DNA from: Latrodectus hesperus
Taxonomy: Eukaryota > Arthropoda > Arachnida > Araneae > Theridiidae
NCBI GenBank assembly: GCA_037975125.1
Contig: CM075857.1
Location: 94,002,905-94,066,904, forward strand
Length of the DNA stretch: 64,000 bases
Direction of reading: 5' to 3'
Shown here one piece after another: positions 13,760 to 28,860 of the stretch; within the stretch, counting starts at the first letter, position 1; the number at the start of each line of letters is the position of its first letter. Below the pieces are notes generated by a model that made no database searches, had not been told where the DNA came from, and was given only the letters and a program-made list of their open reading frames with translations. A program made the translations under genes and the position numbers.

Positions 13760-16700
13760 GCACAAATCATTAATTTAATTTAATAGAGAGTGAAAGTAAA
13801 CTGTAATTCTTACAAGATTGAAAAAATTAATAAGTCTGACGAATAATGATGATTTTTTTAAAATTTTAATTCCAGATAATATATTTATGATATTTACTTA
13901 TGGAATAAATTTGATTTATGTAAAAAATATTTTCTTGCTTTTTTATCACTAAGTGGTTCTTTCTTTCAGTTGAGGGTTGCAATCAAAGTTTCAGTTAAGA
14001 ACATACCTACATAATTTTTTTTTTTTTACAATTCTCATTGGTTTAAAATATTCATGACGTCAAATAAAGTATTGAGATGGTGATGCAAATCCACCTTGTC
14101 GATTAATTTGCTGTCTTCAAATTGCCTTCTTTGAACGGAAGCAAACAAGGCGAAGTTCACCCTCGAATATTTGAGAACAGTGTCGAAGTTCATTTTCTTA
14201 GTAAAATGATTTCTTATATAAACACCAAAGCATCGGTTTTATAAACCGTTTTCCATAGATTCAAGGCATTAACATGTTGACATGAAAACTGAAAAAAAAT
14301 AAAAAAGATAAAGAAACACATCCAAATTATGGTTAGTGTAAATTGGCAAGAGGAATTTAAAAATATTTAAGAGCTTCACATTATAATTAATAAAATTCCA
14401 ATAGTTGCAATATTTGTAAGCAATCTCTTTTAAATATTATGACTAATGTCTTGCTTACGCGAACATTAAAAATTTTCTTTTTATAATTTTCTGTTATAAG
14501 CTATACTGTAATTCTTGTTTGAAGTTTTCCCATTTATTTTCCAGTTTGCCCCAAATTTTCTTCCTTAATCGTTTGATAGTGCTTGCCTTTACACCTTTTA
14601 TAGATATTGTGAGCAAAGAAATAAAATTTCCTTTGGTGAAGTATATTTCTTATACTTGTTTTAAATTTTTCTTTAATTGAATCTAAAATTATTCAAAGCG
14701 ACTAAAGTTAATCTTTTTTCGGCATTTTATTTGTAGGTACAAATTTAATGGAAGAGAGTTTTTCAATTTTTATTATTTTCTAACAATAAGTGGAAGTTAA
14801 AATCTAGTTAACATAGTGAACAATTCGCATGTTTCTTTAAATAAAAAATTTATTTATTCATTTTCAGAATTTTTCACTTAAATAACTTTCACTTACGCGA
14901 AAGCTTTCATTTTATACACAGAGAAATAAACTTCAAAATCATACAATTACTTTCAAATTCCGCATTTTTTTAAATTTTTTTAAATTAAGAATATTGGAAC
15001 TACTTGTATAAAATTAAAGACTAAATAATGACGAAAATTTGACTTTAGTAAAACTTTCATCTACAAAATTTAAATGAAAAATTTCTTTCTTCTGTTTTTA
15101 TATGGTATGCATTTTATATTTTATGCTTCATCATAGTTTTCTGGCTTTAAAAATCTTTCTACATTTAATGAAACTAATTAATTTCTTGCTTTTAATGAAA
15201 ATTAATTTAAGTTTTCTAGCTTTTAATCATTTTTTTCAGGAATAGTTGATAACTTTTTTCTTTTTAAATGTCTTCATAAAATCTCTTTGTTTTTTTGCAC
15301 TTTTATTTCATATGTTCAAAGCTATTTTTCAGACATTGTTTTTCTCATTTTTCCCGATTTTTTCAAATAGTATTTATTAATTTTTCTTTCCAGTTTACTA
15401 TTAAGGATGCAATGGTTTTCTTAAAAGTAACATTTTGTTTCAATAAATCAATCCAGTATTCATTTCATAGTAATTATTTGAATTTTAAAATATTTCCTAT
15501 TCTTATGTGAAAAATCCAAGAAATGTTGAAAGTATTCATTAATGTTTTTTTTTTTTAATTTTGATTCATAATGGGAATTGTTTGTTTTCAAAACTATTCA
15601 TATAAAAATATTTAAGATGAATACTCAAGAGAAAATATTTATAAAATTTTTAGCAGATCAAAACAATGTATTACTAAATCGATTTAATTTTCTGTATTCA
15701 TTGTTATTCTTGGAATTTTTAAATCTGCACGAAATTTTATTAAAAACTTTCAAAGGAATTTTTAATTTTCACCATGTTCTTTTTTAATTTATGATATAAA
15801 AGAAAAAGGATTACTTGTTTCAAAATATTTTAGAGATTCTCTTTTTAGAAGGTAATTTTTACTATAACAATAATTTTTATAGTAGTAAGCAAAATAATTA
15901 GTGTATAACTGAAATGATTCAATTCTTCTATTCATTGCTGTTCATGGAATTTTATTATGCTTAAAACTCTAAGAGAATTTTTTAAGCGAATATGAGTGAA
16001 AATTTAACTGCTCCCCATTTTTATTTTTTATTATTTACAATTTTTTTGTATTTCTAAATACACACATTTAAACACAACAGTTAAAAAAATTTAACTATTA
16101 GGAAGAAAAATAATTTTCACTGTAGTAAAAACATTAATTAGCATGTCATTCAGTCAATTCACATTATATTCATAGTCCATTTTGCTATTTTTATGTTTCC
16201 AAGAATTATAAGGAAATTTTTGAAAGATTTTTAATTGTCAAGTAACGAGTGAATTACATTGAAGACAACAGAATAGCATTTTTCCACACCTCGTACATTC
16301 TCCTCCGAATTTCATATATTTTCAGAGAATGAAGAATTTTACAGAATTGAAAAAATTCTTACATTGATATTTGATTTTACTATATCTGAGCGTTATGCTC
16401 TATTATAAAATCAATGATTCACAACAGCCTTTATCAAAGGGCATTTTTTTATCGCATATTCAAAAACTTGCAATTTTAAGATATGAATTAGTATCAATCA
16501 TATTGAGAAGAATCAAGATGATACATTTTTGTAGCTTTTTAATGTCTCTTTTAACTAATATGTGTTTCGTGGTAACTTATAGGCGCAAGTTTTGGAAATT
16601 CAAAAAAAATATAAATAACTTACTAATTTTTGACCGAAAAATGCTTAAAGATTTATGAGCGCAATACAAATAAGTAGGAATTTTTGGAGAATGAGAGCTA

Positions 16701-16771
16701 ATGACATTGAGTCTATTATCAAACATCAAAACTTAGTCAAATTCATTAAGTCATATCGTAGCTCAGATGAA
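13760..16771. other. Very AT-rich intergenic sequence, nothing recognised
   Basis: Three kilobases with several AT-driven ORFs (Phe/Ile/Lys/Asn-rich) at 15295, 15578 and 16371, none with a recognisable domain. Several imperfect TTTTAATGAAA-type repeats occur around 14900-15250 but no clear unit. Confidence 0.5.
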
Positions 16772-16962
16772 TTGGTTAAAAGCTTACAATAAGGTACCCT
16801 TTGAGTCTTTGGCGACTTTTTTGATGCCACGGTACGTGTCAAGATTTGACTAACAAGATGGCCACCACACAAAAATGTGGTTACCAGGTTTATCAGAAAT
16901 TACAGTTTATCGCCAAGATGTATCGCCAAACCAAGCTGTACCAGATATTACAACAGACCCGA
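16772..16962 (+). mobile_element. Short inverted-repeat element, family G
   Basis: Order: TTGGTTAAAAGCTTACAAT, GGTACCCTTTGA, TTTGGCGACTTTTTTGATG, TTGACTAACAAGATGGCCAC, GTGGTTACCAG, TTTATCGCCAAGATGTATCG and CCAAACCAAGCTGTACC. The sub-terminal GGTAC plus TTGGCGA arrangement is mirrored at the other end as TCGCCAA then GTACC. No ORF. Confidence 0.75.
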
Positions 16963-17402
16963 TGAATTGATATATCATACAACAATTATAGGAGAAAGAT
17001 TTTGCCTTGAAAATCCATGTGAAAATGGCCAAGAGGTAGACCAAAGAAAATATTGAAGGATTAAATCGTTATGCACATAAAAGCTTTAAAGTTTTCCAAA
17101 TGAAATATCCAAGCCTGGGATCGGGCTGTTTGGAGGGACATTGCAGCTTGCTAATGCCTACTCTGGGTTGTACTGCTGATAAAAATTAGAAGAAAAAAAT
17201 ATAATTTGAAGCATGTTTAGGCATGTCAAATTTAATACGCTATGTCGTTAAGTTAAAACATCACGCTGTTTTACGCCATGATTGTTGTCTTTGGAAGAAA
17301 GGACCAAAGCTATGTGTAAAAGAAACATTACTTGTTATTTGACGCATGAGTTCAATATTCAAGCAATTTCTCCGTTGTTTTGTTCCTTACTGTCACATAG
17401 AT

Positions 17403-17690
17403 GGAAGTTGCCACGGTGGCCTTGTTGGTAAGAGCATGTTCTCCTTATATCAGAAGGTGGTAAGCTCGAATCCCAGCTTAACCTAAGATCCGTCGTGTTC
17501 TCTAAAGGTGGCTGGACATGGTCGCAATGTCCTGCAAGGGAAATGATAAATCTTGGAACAGGCAGAGTATAGGGAGTCATTAGCTTGGTCCCTGCTTCAA
17601 AGTCACGAAGACCCCACGAGAATGCTTTTAATTAACAGGTAGAGTCCAAGTCATGGCTAGCCACCTTAACATAGATGAAAGTTGGCTATG
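17403..17690 (+). mobile_element. tRNA-derived SINE, type S3
   Basis: GCCACGGTGGCCTTGTTGG then TAAGAGCATGTTCTC, B-box-like GCTCGAATCCC, and the diagnostic S3 body AAGATCCGTCGTGTTC, ATGTCCTGCAAGGGAAATG and TTGGTCCCTGCTTC. Confidence 0.75.
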
Positions 17691-18951
17691 GTTAAGGTAA
17701 AATTTGGATAGAAGAGTTGCAATTCAAATATTTTTGCTATTTGAAATTACAGAGGCAGATGGATAGAGTTGTAGTCTTGATTGGTAAAGATTGGCAACCG
17801 GTAACATAAACAAATAAACACTCATGTTTTAACTGAGTAATTTTAATATCATTTAAAATTATAGAGTCAGAGACTATGTTTAGAGGATTTAGTGGGTAGA
17901 ATAGGACAGTCACAAAAACTCAATAAAATAATAAATCTATAAGGTATCATTTTGGAGCAGAAAAAAATTATTAGATTGATTTATTTTTGTTTAAAGTTAA
18001 AGTTCTCAATTTACTATCCTTTGTAATTAGTTTCCCTGCATTGCTTTTATTATTTTAAATTTTTGCTTTTATTATATTTGGAAAAAAAATTGCTTTCATA
18101 ATTATGAAATCCTTTCTTTTTTTTATTAAAAATAATGTCTTAATACTTCGTACACTTCAATATGAGCAACTAAACAAAGTTATATTTTAAAATAAGATGA
18201 AATAATAAATAATTAAAAATGCTACAGAAATTAAAGAAGCATATAAAAAAGTTTCTTTTAAAATAGCGATATTGCATCGTTTTTAATAGCACAAATTATC
18301 CTTAATCATTTAGTCAGATAATAAAATCATATTTATTATAAAAAAAATAAATAAATTGGGTTATTGAAAACTCTACAATGCTTAAAGAAATGATAAATGA
18401 GGAAAGTTCTCTTTCAAAATCTTTTATGCATACTTTAAGCCAAACAATTTGAACTGATTAAGTGGCGCTATAAATCTCAAACTCAATTAATGCTTATTTA
18501 GTTACAATTTATTTATTTGTAAATTATTAGAATCTAATTACCCCCTGGTAAATTAGTCCGCTTAAGATTATCTAACAATGTAAGAAAAACATATTAATAT
18601 AATAATTTTTTTATCTTGTCTGTGTAGCTGGAAACACATTCTGAAAAATGAAGAATATTTTTAAAACCTGCATTAACGAAAGAAAATAATAATTGGAAAT
18701 AAAATTTCATTATTTTTTTTATCGTTTTATGAAGTGTGAAGATTTTACTTAATCATTTTTATCTTGATCTTAATAAGATTCTTTAATTAATTTTGGTTTC
18801 AATAAGGATAACCTTCGTCTTAGTGAATGAAAATGTTTTTATTTATTTCTCTTTTATTAGTATTTCTTATAGAAATAAATTTCCAATTTTATAGCATATA
18901 CAAACAGTAATTGAATCCTAAATTTAGTATTTATAGTAATTCCTATTAGTG

Positions 18952-18956
<5 letters not shown>
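17691..18956. other. AT-rich sequence, nothing recognised
   Basis: No coding or repeat signal. Confidence 0.5.

Positions 18957-19015
<59 letters not shown>
18957..19015. repeat. (TA)n microsatellite
   Basis: Pure TA, about 29 units. Confidence 0.97.
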
Positions 19016-19017
<2 letters not shown>

Positions 19018-19512
19018 GGGCATAATGTTCTCCATACTAATCCATCCATTTAACTTTCAGAACAGCACACACACACAAATGACCATGACTATTTAAAGTT
19101 TTATCTAATTATTTTTGCTTGTTAAAAATTAGAAAGTAGACTTCAAAAATATTCTACAATTTTTAAAGTAAATTTAAATTCGCCTTTCAAATATTATAAT
19201 TAACAACTTTAAAATGATAATTTTAATATTTAACCGACAAAATACATATTTACTGTTAGGAACCACAATGAAAACTCATTTAGTTGATCTTGAGAAAGTA
19301 GAGAGAGAAATTGATCTCTTTTCCCTAATAATTCCTTTAAACGATATTAGTGATAAATTGTATATCATTAGAATAGCATATGTGGATTATTTTTTTAAAT
19401 ACATAAATTCTGGATTTAAATACAACTCGTATTGCATCATAAAAATTAAAAATTATAAATGGTATAAACGTATTTGTTCAATTAGAGCGTGTGGATAGCC
19501 TTTCTTCTATAC
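19016..19512. other. AT-rich sequence, nothing recognised
   Basis: A 94-residue ORF at 19214-19498 has no recognisable motif and ends at the hAT boundary. Confidence 0.4.
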
Positions 19513-20821
19513 CATAGGTTCCCAAAGTGGTCCAGGTGGACCCCCAGGGGTCCGAAGGAGACAACACGGGGGTCCACGTAGATGTGAAAAGAAAACAGGT
19601 GTTGACTAGTTGTAAATGGGGGGTGTACGAATAATTTTCTGGTTTTAATAATAAAGAACAAAATTTTGGCTTGGACCTACCTTTCAACGTAGGCAGGTAA
19701 AGTCATTCACTAGGTAGGTACTCAAAAATATTCGAGACTATTTTCAAACACAGAATTGAATAGAACAGTACAAATGTACACCAAATGTCAAAACTTTCAA
19801 AGTACCACCCGTATTTCCGCTCATCCGGGATGCTTGTTTAGACCTGCAAAGGGATGAAATGCGACTTGCGCTGTGCTTGCAATCTACAATTTAGTATAAA
19901 TACGAATGCCAAGTACAAAATGTTCAAAATCCTGGAACTAATTTGTTTCCTGGATTTTGAACATAAATGTGTGGCTTTTCTTGGTAAATTGAAATTAATG
20001 AAGCATAATATTTTAACGACACTAATTCTCCCAATTTAAGCACTTGTCACAAACAGAATGTCTGAATGAGGATATTCAGATTTACGCTCAACATTTAAAT
20101 ACCCTGCATGATGATTTCAAAAATAGATTTGAAGATATTCTGACGATAGGAAAACCACCATGGATCAAAATCTCATTTGATGATGCGGAAGAGGCGAATG
20201 TGGTATTACAAGAGGAGCTACTTGAGCTCAGCACTACACGAGGAACTGAAGGTGAAATTTAAAAAAGGCTATCAAACATTTTGGCTGCAGGCAGAAATCC
20301 CCGAAAATATCCTGGGCTGTGGGAAATTGCGGGAAAAATTTTGATAGCGTTTCCCTTGTCATATCTTGTCGAAGGAAGTTTTAGTGTCATTAGAAACCTG
20401 TTAACAAAAAAAAGCAGCAGATTGAACATCACAAAACGGGAAGAGATTTAAGATTACTTCTTACAAAACTGTCGCCAAATATTGATAATTTGTTATCAAT
20501 TCATTTAGTACACCCATATCATTGAAAAGTATTGCTATTTTTTATTGTTGATTTACATTTCAGAGCTCATTGTTGATTTTTTGTCAGTTGTTGATTTTTT
20601 GTAATAATAAATGCTTATAATTTTGTTTAACCACAATGGTTATTTTAATAAATAGAACACAATAAAATGAGCTATTTTTTTCTTCTTAACACCCCCAATG
20701 TGTTAGGGTGATATTTTTTAGGAATTTTTGGAATACAGTAGAAATGTAGCAGCAGGGGGTCCACCGAAAATAATAGAACTTTGAAAGTGGTCCACGAGAA
20801 AAAAAAGTTTGAGAACCCATG
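19513..20821 (+). mobile_element. hAT derivative with decayed transposase C-terminus, copy 1
   Basis: Imperfect terminal inverted repeats: CATAGGTTCCCAAAGTGG on the left and, complemented, CATGGGTTCTCAAACTTTT on the right. Inside, 20044-20470 encodes the C-terminal part of a Buster/ZBED5-type hAT transposase: LNEDIQIYAQHL, FKNRFEDILTI, PPWIKISFDD, then in other frames FWLQAEIP, SYLVEGSFSVIRNLLTKKS and SRLNIT, the hAT dimerisation block. Stops and frameshifts interrupt it and no BED finger or DDE core is seen. Compared with copy 2 it keeps about 230 extra bp at about 19755-19980. Confidence 0.82.
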
Positions 20822-20939
20822 AAAAAACTTTCCAACATGTAAATCTCAAATCCTTTAAGCATTTTACTGCTCGACTCCGAGAATTCAGTCCGGTTTCATG
20901 TTCTTTCGGTTACATAACGGTGAGGATATTTTACAAGGT

Positions 20940-21110
20940 GGGGTTGTTAGCCCAACACCCAACCCTCAACCTGGAGGACAAAAGCCTGATATAATCCCCA
21001 GGGGCAGGGTGACCGGCTATACCCCCGGACACTGGCTTCCCATTTTAGTCGCCTTTTACGACCCACATGGACTATGTTGGAGCTAGATTCTTATTTCTCG
21101 GCCACTACAC
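20940..21110. repeat. GC-richer repeat-like block
   Basis: Contains CTGGCTTCCCATTTTAGTC followed by GCCTTTTACGACCCACATGG, with a short palindrome GTCG(CCTTTTA)CGAC, and ends CCACTACACGGG. Composition is unlike the flanks, and the motif order resembles a widespread arthropod repeat, but only one copy is in the window and its class cannot be fixed. Confidence 0.4.
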
Positions 21111-22965
<1,855 letters not shown>

Positions 22966-23535
22966 TTCTTCTTCTTAAAGTTGGGTTTGTATGTCATTGG
23001 GCACCTCTGCTTTTATCAGCATTTTGTACTCCAAACCCAATGTTTCCTAGTTCCAGTTGATCGGGTCACCCACTTTATTAATAAAGTCCGATAGCCCTTT
23101 AATGGGGTCTAGGTATAACTCTCTAGTATGGATGATGCCTAAAGAAGTTAATCTAGGGAGGGCAAGAGCCTCGCATTCGTAAATGATATGCTCTGCCGTT
23201 TCCTTTTTGCGTATGACATTTCCAGCAGATAGGGTCTTGCTGAAACAGTCCCATCTGGTCAGAAAGTCAGTCTTGCTAGCGATAGCTTCCTGACTTTCAC
23301 CAGAAGAATATGGTTTGGAGGTCATTTCTACCTCCTGTGAAGGATTCATTGCTGCCCCTTTACTAGAATGCCTCTGAGTTCCTTTGTCTTTTTCAGCAAG
23401 GTCTACTTCAGAGGCTTCAACAGCAAATGCAGGAAAGTTTGTTATTTCCTGTGTCTTTTCAGCCACAAGATAACAATTAATAAGCTCAGGTAATGTAAGT
23501 CCACCCAGCATTGCCTGAGTTACTGGGCAAGGCAA
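22966..23535 (-). pseudogene. Non-LTR retrotransposon 3' end, second family
   Basis: The minus strand encodes KKETAEHIIYECEALALPR, the Cys-His segment after the RNase H domain in R1/jockey-type LINEs, then LGIIHTREL and FINKVGDPINWN before a stop at the 23047 end. The 3' UTR ends in (AAG)n (TTCTTCTTCTTC at 22962-22976 on +). Upstream residues of the 162-codon ORF are not conserved with anything I recognise. It differs from the family at 9765 and 37065. Confidence 0.68.
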
Positions 23536-23540
23536 ATTAC

Positions 23541-23775
23541 TCTAGAAGTTCGTAAGGGCAAATAAAGGCTCCGTTAAGACACCAATACCGCGTTGCCAAA
23601 TAACCCTAGGCACGGGTCGCATAACACCAGTGTTTACGTGAGCTGGTTCGCGGCCTCCGATTCAATATTCAAGGCTATCCTGTCATTCCTACAGGACATT
23701 CGGCGATCCACCACCTGCCGACGCGCCTGGTGGCTGCTCAAGCCCCAGGAATGTACACGTACCCCCTGGTTCTAG
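23541..23775. other. GC-rich block of unknown class next to the LINE
   Basis: About 50% GC in AT-rich surroundings, containing the self-complementary CCACCTGCCGACGCGCCTGG and TGGTGGCTGC. It directly adjoins the LINE fragment and may be part of the same insertion or a separate repeat. No product assigned. Confidence 0.4.
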
Positions 23776-24830
23776 GATGGAAATACAATTGCCTTAACAT
23801 CTAGTGTCCTGTCGTTTTCGGAAATGTGCTCAAAACTCAAACCTATCGTTTGTACCTTGTGTGGTTTCTGTGAAGAAATAGGCATGTCTCACCTGTTTAG
23901 GTGCCCCTTCTCTCCCACCGACTCTCATCTAGGAAGCTACTGGTCCACTTCCCCACATTTACAGGTTTATTATTACCTTCTGATGTTCAGTATGATCAAT
24001 ATAATTGAAAATTAGATAACTTATGTTTATATTTTTGATAGAACTAATCAATTTAATTTAAAAGTTAAGAAATTCATGTACTGTAACTCTAATGTGTCAT
24101 TAAAAATTTATAGGAATGTTATATCTAATAAATTAAATCACATCCATAGTATTTGCAATAATGATAAATTCACTCTGGAAATCAAATAAAGCAATTAATC
24201 AATCCTCTTAAAAACAATGATATTTTTGTCAAATGTTTATTTAAAATGTATAGAAACTAAGGAATTGCTTGTAAAAAATGAAGAAATGGGGAGAGAGAGA
24301 GAGTTTTTATGTATAAATAACATTAAAATACCTTAACTTTACGTTATAGTTACTAAACTATTTTAACTTTCTGAATTTAAGTTTCTAAATTTATTTTGGA
24401 AATCATATCTTCATCTCAATTTAATAAATAGTTAACAATTTAATTTTTTGATATGCAGGTACTTTTAATGTATTTCTTTGCTTCCTTTTTTACTATAGTT
24501 TTGTGAATATTGCTTTGATACACTCTTTGCTTTGATTTTTGGTTATAAGTATTTTTGATATGACTATTTCCTTATCAAAATAGAAATCCTTTCCTCTGAT
24601 ATAGTCACTTTTCACGGGAATTGCACGAAAATGTTTAAACATATGTCTATTGTGCATGTCAGAAAAGAGTGTTTAAATTGCATTGATGACCATCGCCCTT
24701 CCTATCGAAGAACGTGTGGTCCATATGCTTTTTTCATATTGCTTGTATTGTTTCTCAGGAGTGTTTTTTAATTTTTTAAATTTTTTTTAAAATTTGGAAT
24801 ATGGCCTAATATTCAGCATTAAATAAGTTA
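23776..24830. other. AT-rich sequence, nothing recognised
   Basis: Apart from a (GA)n run near 24292, no structure seen. Confidence 0.5.
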
Positions 24831-25085
24831 GGGCACAGGTGCCGTAAAATCCATGATTCCAAATTCTGAATTTTTTTGGCGGTGAAGAAATGTTGCCAAG
24901 ATGACGTATCGTGACGTACGCGATGACTTGAATACAAGGGTTACAAAAATAGAATTTTCTGCATAATTCTTATAGGTCTCCATATGTATGACGTAACAAA
25001 AACAAGGTTGCCATAAACATAAGAAAATCCGCCAAAAAATCACCAATCTCAGAATTTGGCGCATGGATTATACAGCACCTGTGCC
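24831..25085. mobile_element. Inverted-repeat element, family A, copy A1 (255 bp)
   Basis: Terminal inverted repeats of about 37 bp: GGCACAGGTGCCGTAAAATC on the left and, complemented, GGCACAGGTGCTGTATAATC on the right, both continuing into CCAAATTCTGA. TA flanks both ends (24829-24830; 25086-25087). Inside the left end are TTTTGGCGGTG, TTGCCAAGATGACGTA; inside the right end ATGACGTAACAAAAAC and AATCCGCCAA. No coding capacity. Confidence 0.88.
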
Positions 25086-25087
25086 TA

Positions 25088-26317
<1,230 letters not shown>

Positions 26318-26499
26318 CTTTATCCCAACTTATTAATATAAATTCACTTTATCATGTTTTCCACATAAAGATTCTAATTTCTATTTGCAATTAGAATCTT
26401 AATTAGAATTGAAGTTATCATCACTTAGGTAGGTAGCCACCCTTACATTGTGATACAGAGTTTAAAATCTCTAAAAGCTTAACGTGCACCTGTATTTAT

Positions 26500-27140
26500 A
26501 TCAATCAGGAGCTCTTCTCATTATTGAAAGGTACCGAGTTCAAACCTTGATTAAAAGAATTTCAGTCCTATTCAATAAAGATAGCAATGACCCATTAAAT
26601 AATTCGTATCGCAGTGTCCTCCAACTGAAATGTTATATCCGGGAATTGATAATCAAGTATTAGGAGTCTTCTGTTTGGTCCATCATTTTGAAATGGTGAC
26701 CAATTCCTGAGGGGTTTACGTTCCTGACTCCTAGGTTGTTGGTCCCAGGTTTGAATCCCGGTTTGGGTATGGATGTTCCTTTCTCTCTGTGTTTCTCTGG
26801 CCCTTTCTTCTGAGATGATGTATGAATGTGGCCCACCAATGGTAAGGCGTGGGTAATGCTACCCGCCTCCATGGCTTTGTTCACAGGTGCCCATCGGGTA
26901 GTGATAAATGAGTAGCAGTTTCCGGCCTTGTTGTGGTGAAAGATTAGTCACCTATTGCTTGCCGTTATTAAAAAGAATAGTTTTGATACACAAAGACTCC
27001 ACCCCTGGCTTCTTCCATCTAACTGGTGGTTGGTTGGGTTTTATGGCGCAAGGTCCAATAATGGACATGCTTTGCCAAATCTAATTGGTGGAGCCCATCT
27101 TAAGGTTAGATAAAGGGAAATATACTGCTGCAACAACAAC
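26500..27140 (+). mobile_element. SINE type S3 interrupted by a type S2 SINE and a 51-bp insertion
   Basis: S3 body segments GGTACCGAGTTCAAACC, TGTCCTCCAACTGAAATG and TCTGTTTGGTCC lie before about 26685. Their continuation (CACAAAGACTCCACCCC, CTTCCATCTAACTGGTGG, GGAGCCCATC, ending CAACAACAACAAA at about 27134) follows after an inserted S2 copy (about 26690-26975, B box GGTTTGAATCCCGG). A further 51-bp piece (27030-27080, containing TTTTATGGCGCAAGGTCC) is flanked by CTAACTGGTGG and CTAATTGGTGG. Confidence 0.72.
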
Positions 27141-27981
27141 AAATTATAATGCTTGATCTTTTTTGGCCCAGAAATTACCAATTAGAGATTGTCCATAGTC
27201 TTCAATATTTAGAATTTTAATGGTAGTTAAATATAGACTAATTTTCTTTTATTGATATTTATTACCTTTAGACAAAACTTTGATTCAATCATTCGATGTG
27301 CCATGTGACCAAATAAATCGCATTTTGTATCCTAGCTAGACTAAACTATCATAAAAAGAGTACATTCAAAAACCCAATTGCACTTCCTTTAATTAATTTT
27401 TTAATTAATTAATTAAACTTTATTCTAATTAAGACATTTTTATTTTACAAAATATAATCCTATTTTTACTCTACTTCTGCAGTATAGATATTCAGATATG
27501 TATGTCTCAACCCAAGATTAATCTTTATTCATAGCTTATGCCTATTTACTAAGTTCAGCGTTGACAGTACAGTCAAATATCAACAGTTGTATTACCAGAA
27601 AACACACTTCTGCTCTTGGGAGTGTTGTTGTTTCAAATCCAAGATGATGTAGTTAAGGCAGGCCTTGGAAAATTTCTAGTTTAACGGGAGCATCTCGGCT
27701 GGCTTTTAAGTCATACTGGAAATTATGAACTTCAATTTTAAATCTCCAATACAATCTCAAATAACTTATGATTGCATTACGAAACTCAGGTATGACGAGA
27801 TCATCATTATTTTTGTGACCAAAAATTATTTTTTTACCTGTGAAATGAGAGAGCATAGTTTTGCAGTGTCTTTTCATTTTTACATGCACATCAAAACTGG
27901 ATGACAAAATTGTTATCAATGACTTATTTCATCGCCACTTCAGTGTTGGTGTAAGATTCTGACTTTGGCGTTCTATTTCAG
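27141..27981. other. Probable TARP intron sequence upstream of the first exon seen
   Basis: AT-rich; ends with TTCTATTTCAG, a good splice acceptor, at 27971-27981. An 88-codon minus-strand ORF at 27653-27919 has no domain I recognise. Confidence 0.55.
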
Positions 27982-28122
27982 ATGCAGTGAAGCGCGCCTC
28001 TGTGTTCATCTTCTCCAGCTGCCTCACCCTCCTCCTAGGCTACCTGCTGTGCGTGTTGGGGACTCTCTGTCGCCGCCGACCCGTCATCTCATTTGCCTCG
28101 GGGGTCGCCTTCATTATCTCAG
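27982..28122 (+). CDS. TARP / stargazin-like CACNG subunit, internal exon (TM2 to TM3)
   Basis: TARPs are four-pass claudin-fold membrane proteins that bind AMPA-type glutamate receptors and control their trafficking and gating at synapses. This 141-bp exon starts after TTCTATTTCAG and ends AG|GTAAGT. Both boundaries are phase 1, and 141 bp matches the third coding exon of vertebrate CACNG genes as I recall it. It reads AVKRASVFIFSSCLTLLLGY, then LLCVLGTLCRRRPV and the start of TM3. The pattern A-V-[KR]-A-S-x-F entering TM2 and a basic cytosolic turn before TM3 are stargazin-type. GC content and codon choice stand out sharply from the AT-rich intron. Upstream exons (TM1, GLW...C...C loop) were not found. 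An ORF reading on through the donor is intronic. Confidence 0.88.
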
Positions 28123-28860
28123 GTAAGTGGTTCTTGGAACTTATTTGTATGGACGGATCGAGTGCTACCATCTACACGACAAGAATTCTTCTTTGGACAT
28201 TAAAGCAATATGCTTGTGTCCTGAAATTAACATTCTTGTATAAATTGATCAAACTTTGGAGGTTCACAACAGATATAAAAACTTTGATTTTTGTTGAGAA
28301 TTTCAAAAGGCAGAATCCTCTAAATCAAAATTTTTCATTGACTTTTAGAATTTCTTCTCTATTTTTTGAAAAAATACTTGATTTAAGAGCTTCCTTAATA
28401 AAGAGTAGTTTTATGTTTCATATTTCCAACTTAACTCAAAACAGTTTGTTATAGACAAATATTAAAATTTTTAATACACCTGTAACAATACAATTTAAAG
28501 AAGTGTTGCATATCCCCTTTAACCAGCAGCGCTAGACCAGGTCCATAACCTTAAACACCCCCAAAAAAACTAGTACCATCGAAGGATTATCGTATAAATA
28601 TTGCTTAGCATTCAAGGATTGTTCAGCAAAACAATTTTAGAATCTCCAGAAAATTGTAATAATCTGAGGTGAAAACTTCGAAAGCGGGTGTTAGTTTTTT
28701 GTTCCTGTCTTTAAAGCTGTGAGCTAGTGGTAAGTTTTCATTAAAATAATTCTCGAACTTGATTCATGATTCGAATTTGGATGTTCATTGTGGTTCAGTA
28801 ATGAAGTTAAGTCACCCATTCAGGAAGATACATTTTCACTCACAAAATGTCACTCTATTA

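Noticed and set aside
15295..16658. Several 70-95 codon ORFs
   Set aside because: Phe/Ile/Lys/Asn-rich translations of AT-rich DNA without motifs, splice context or repeat homology.
27653..27919. 88-codon minus-strand ORF just upstream of the TARP exon
   Set aside because: No domain or transposon motif recognised, AT-driven composition, and it lies in probable intron.
28123..28454. Extension of the TARP ORF beyond 28122
   Set aside because: GTAAGT at 28123 is a strong donor, composition turns AT-rich immediately, and the next exon continues TM3 in phase.
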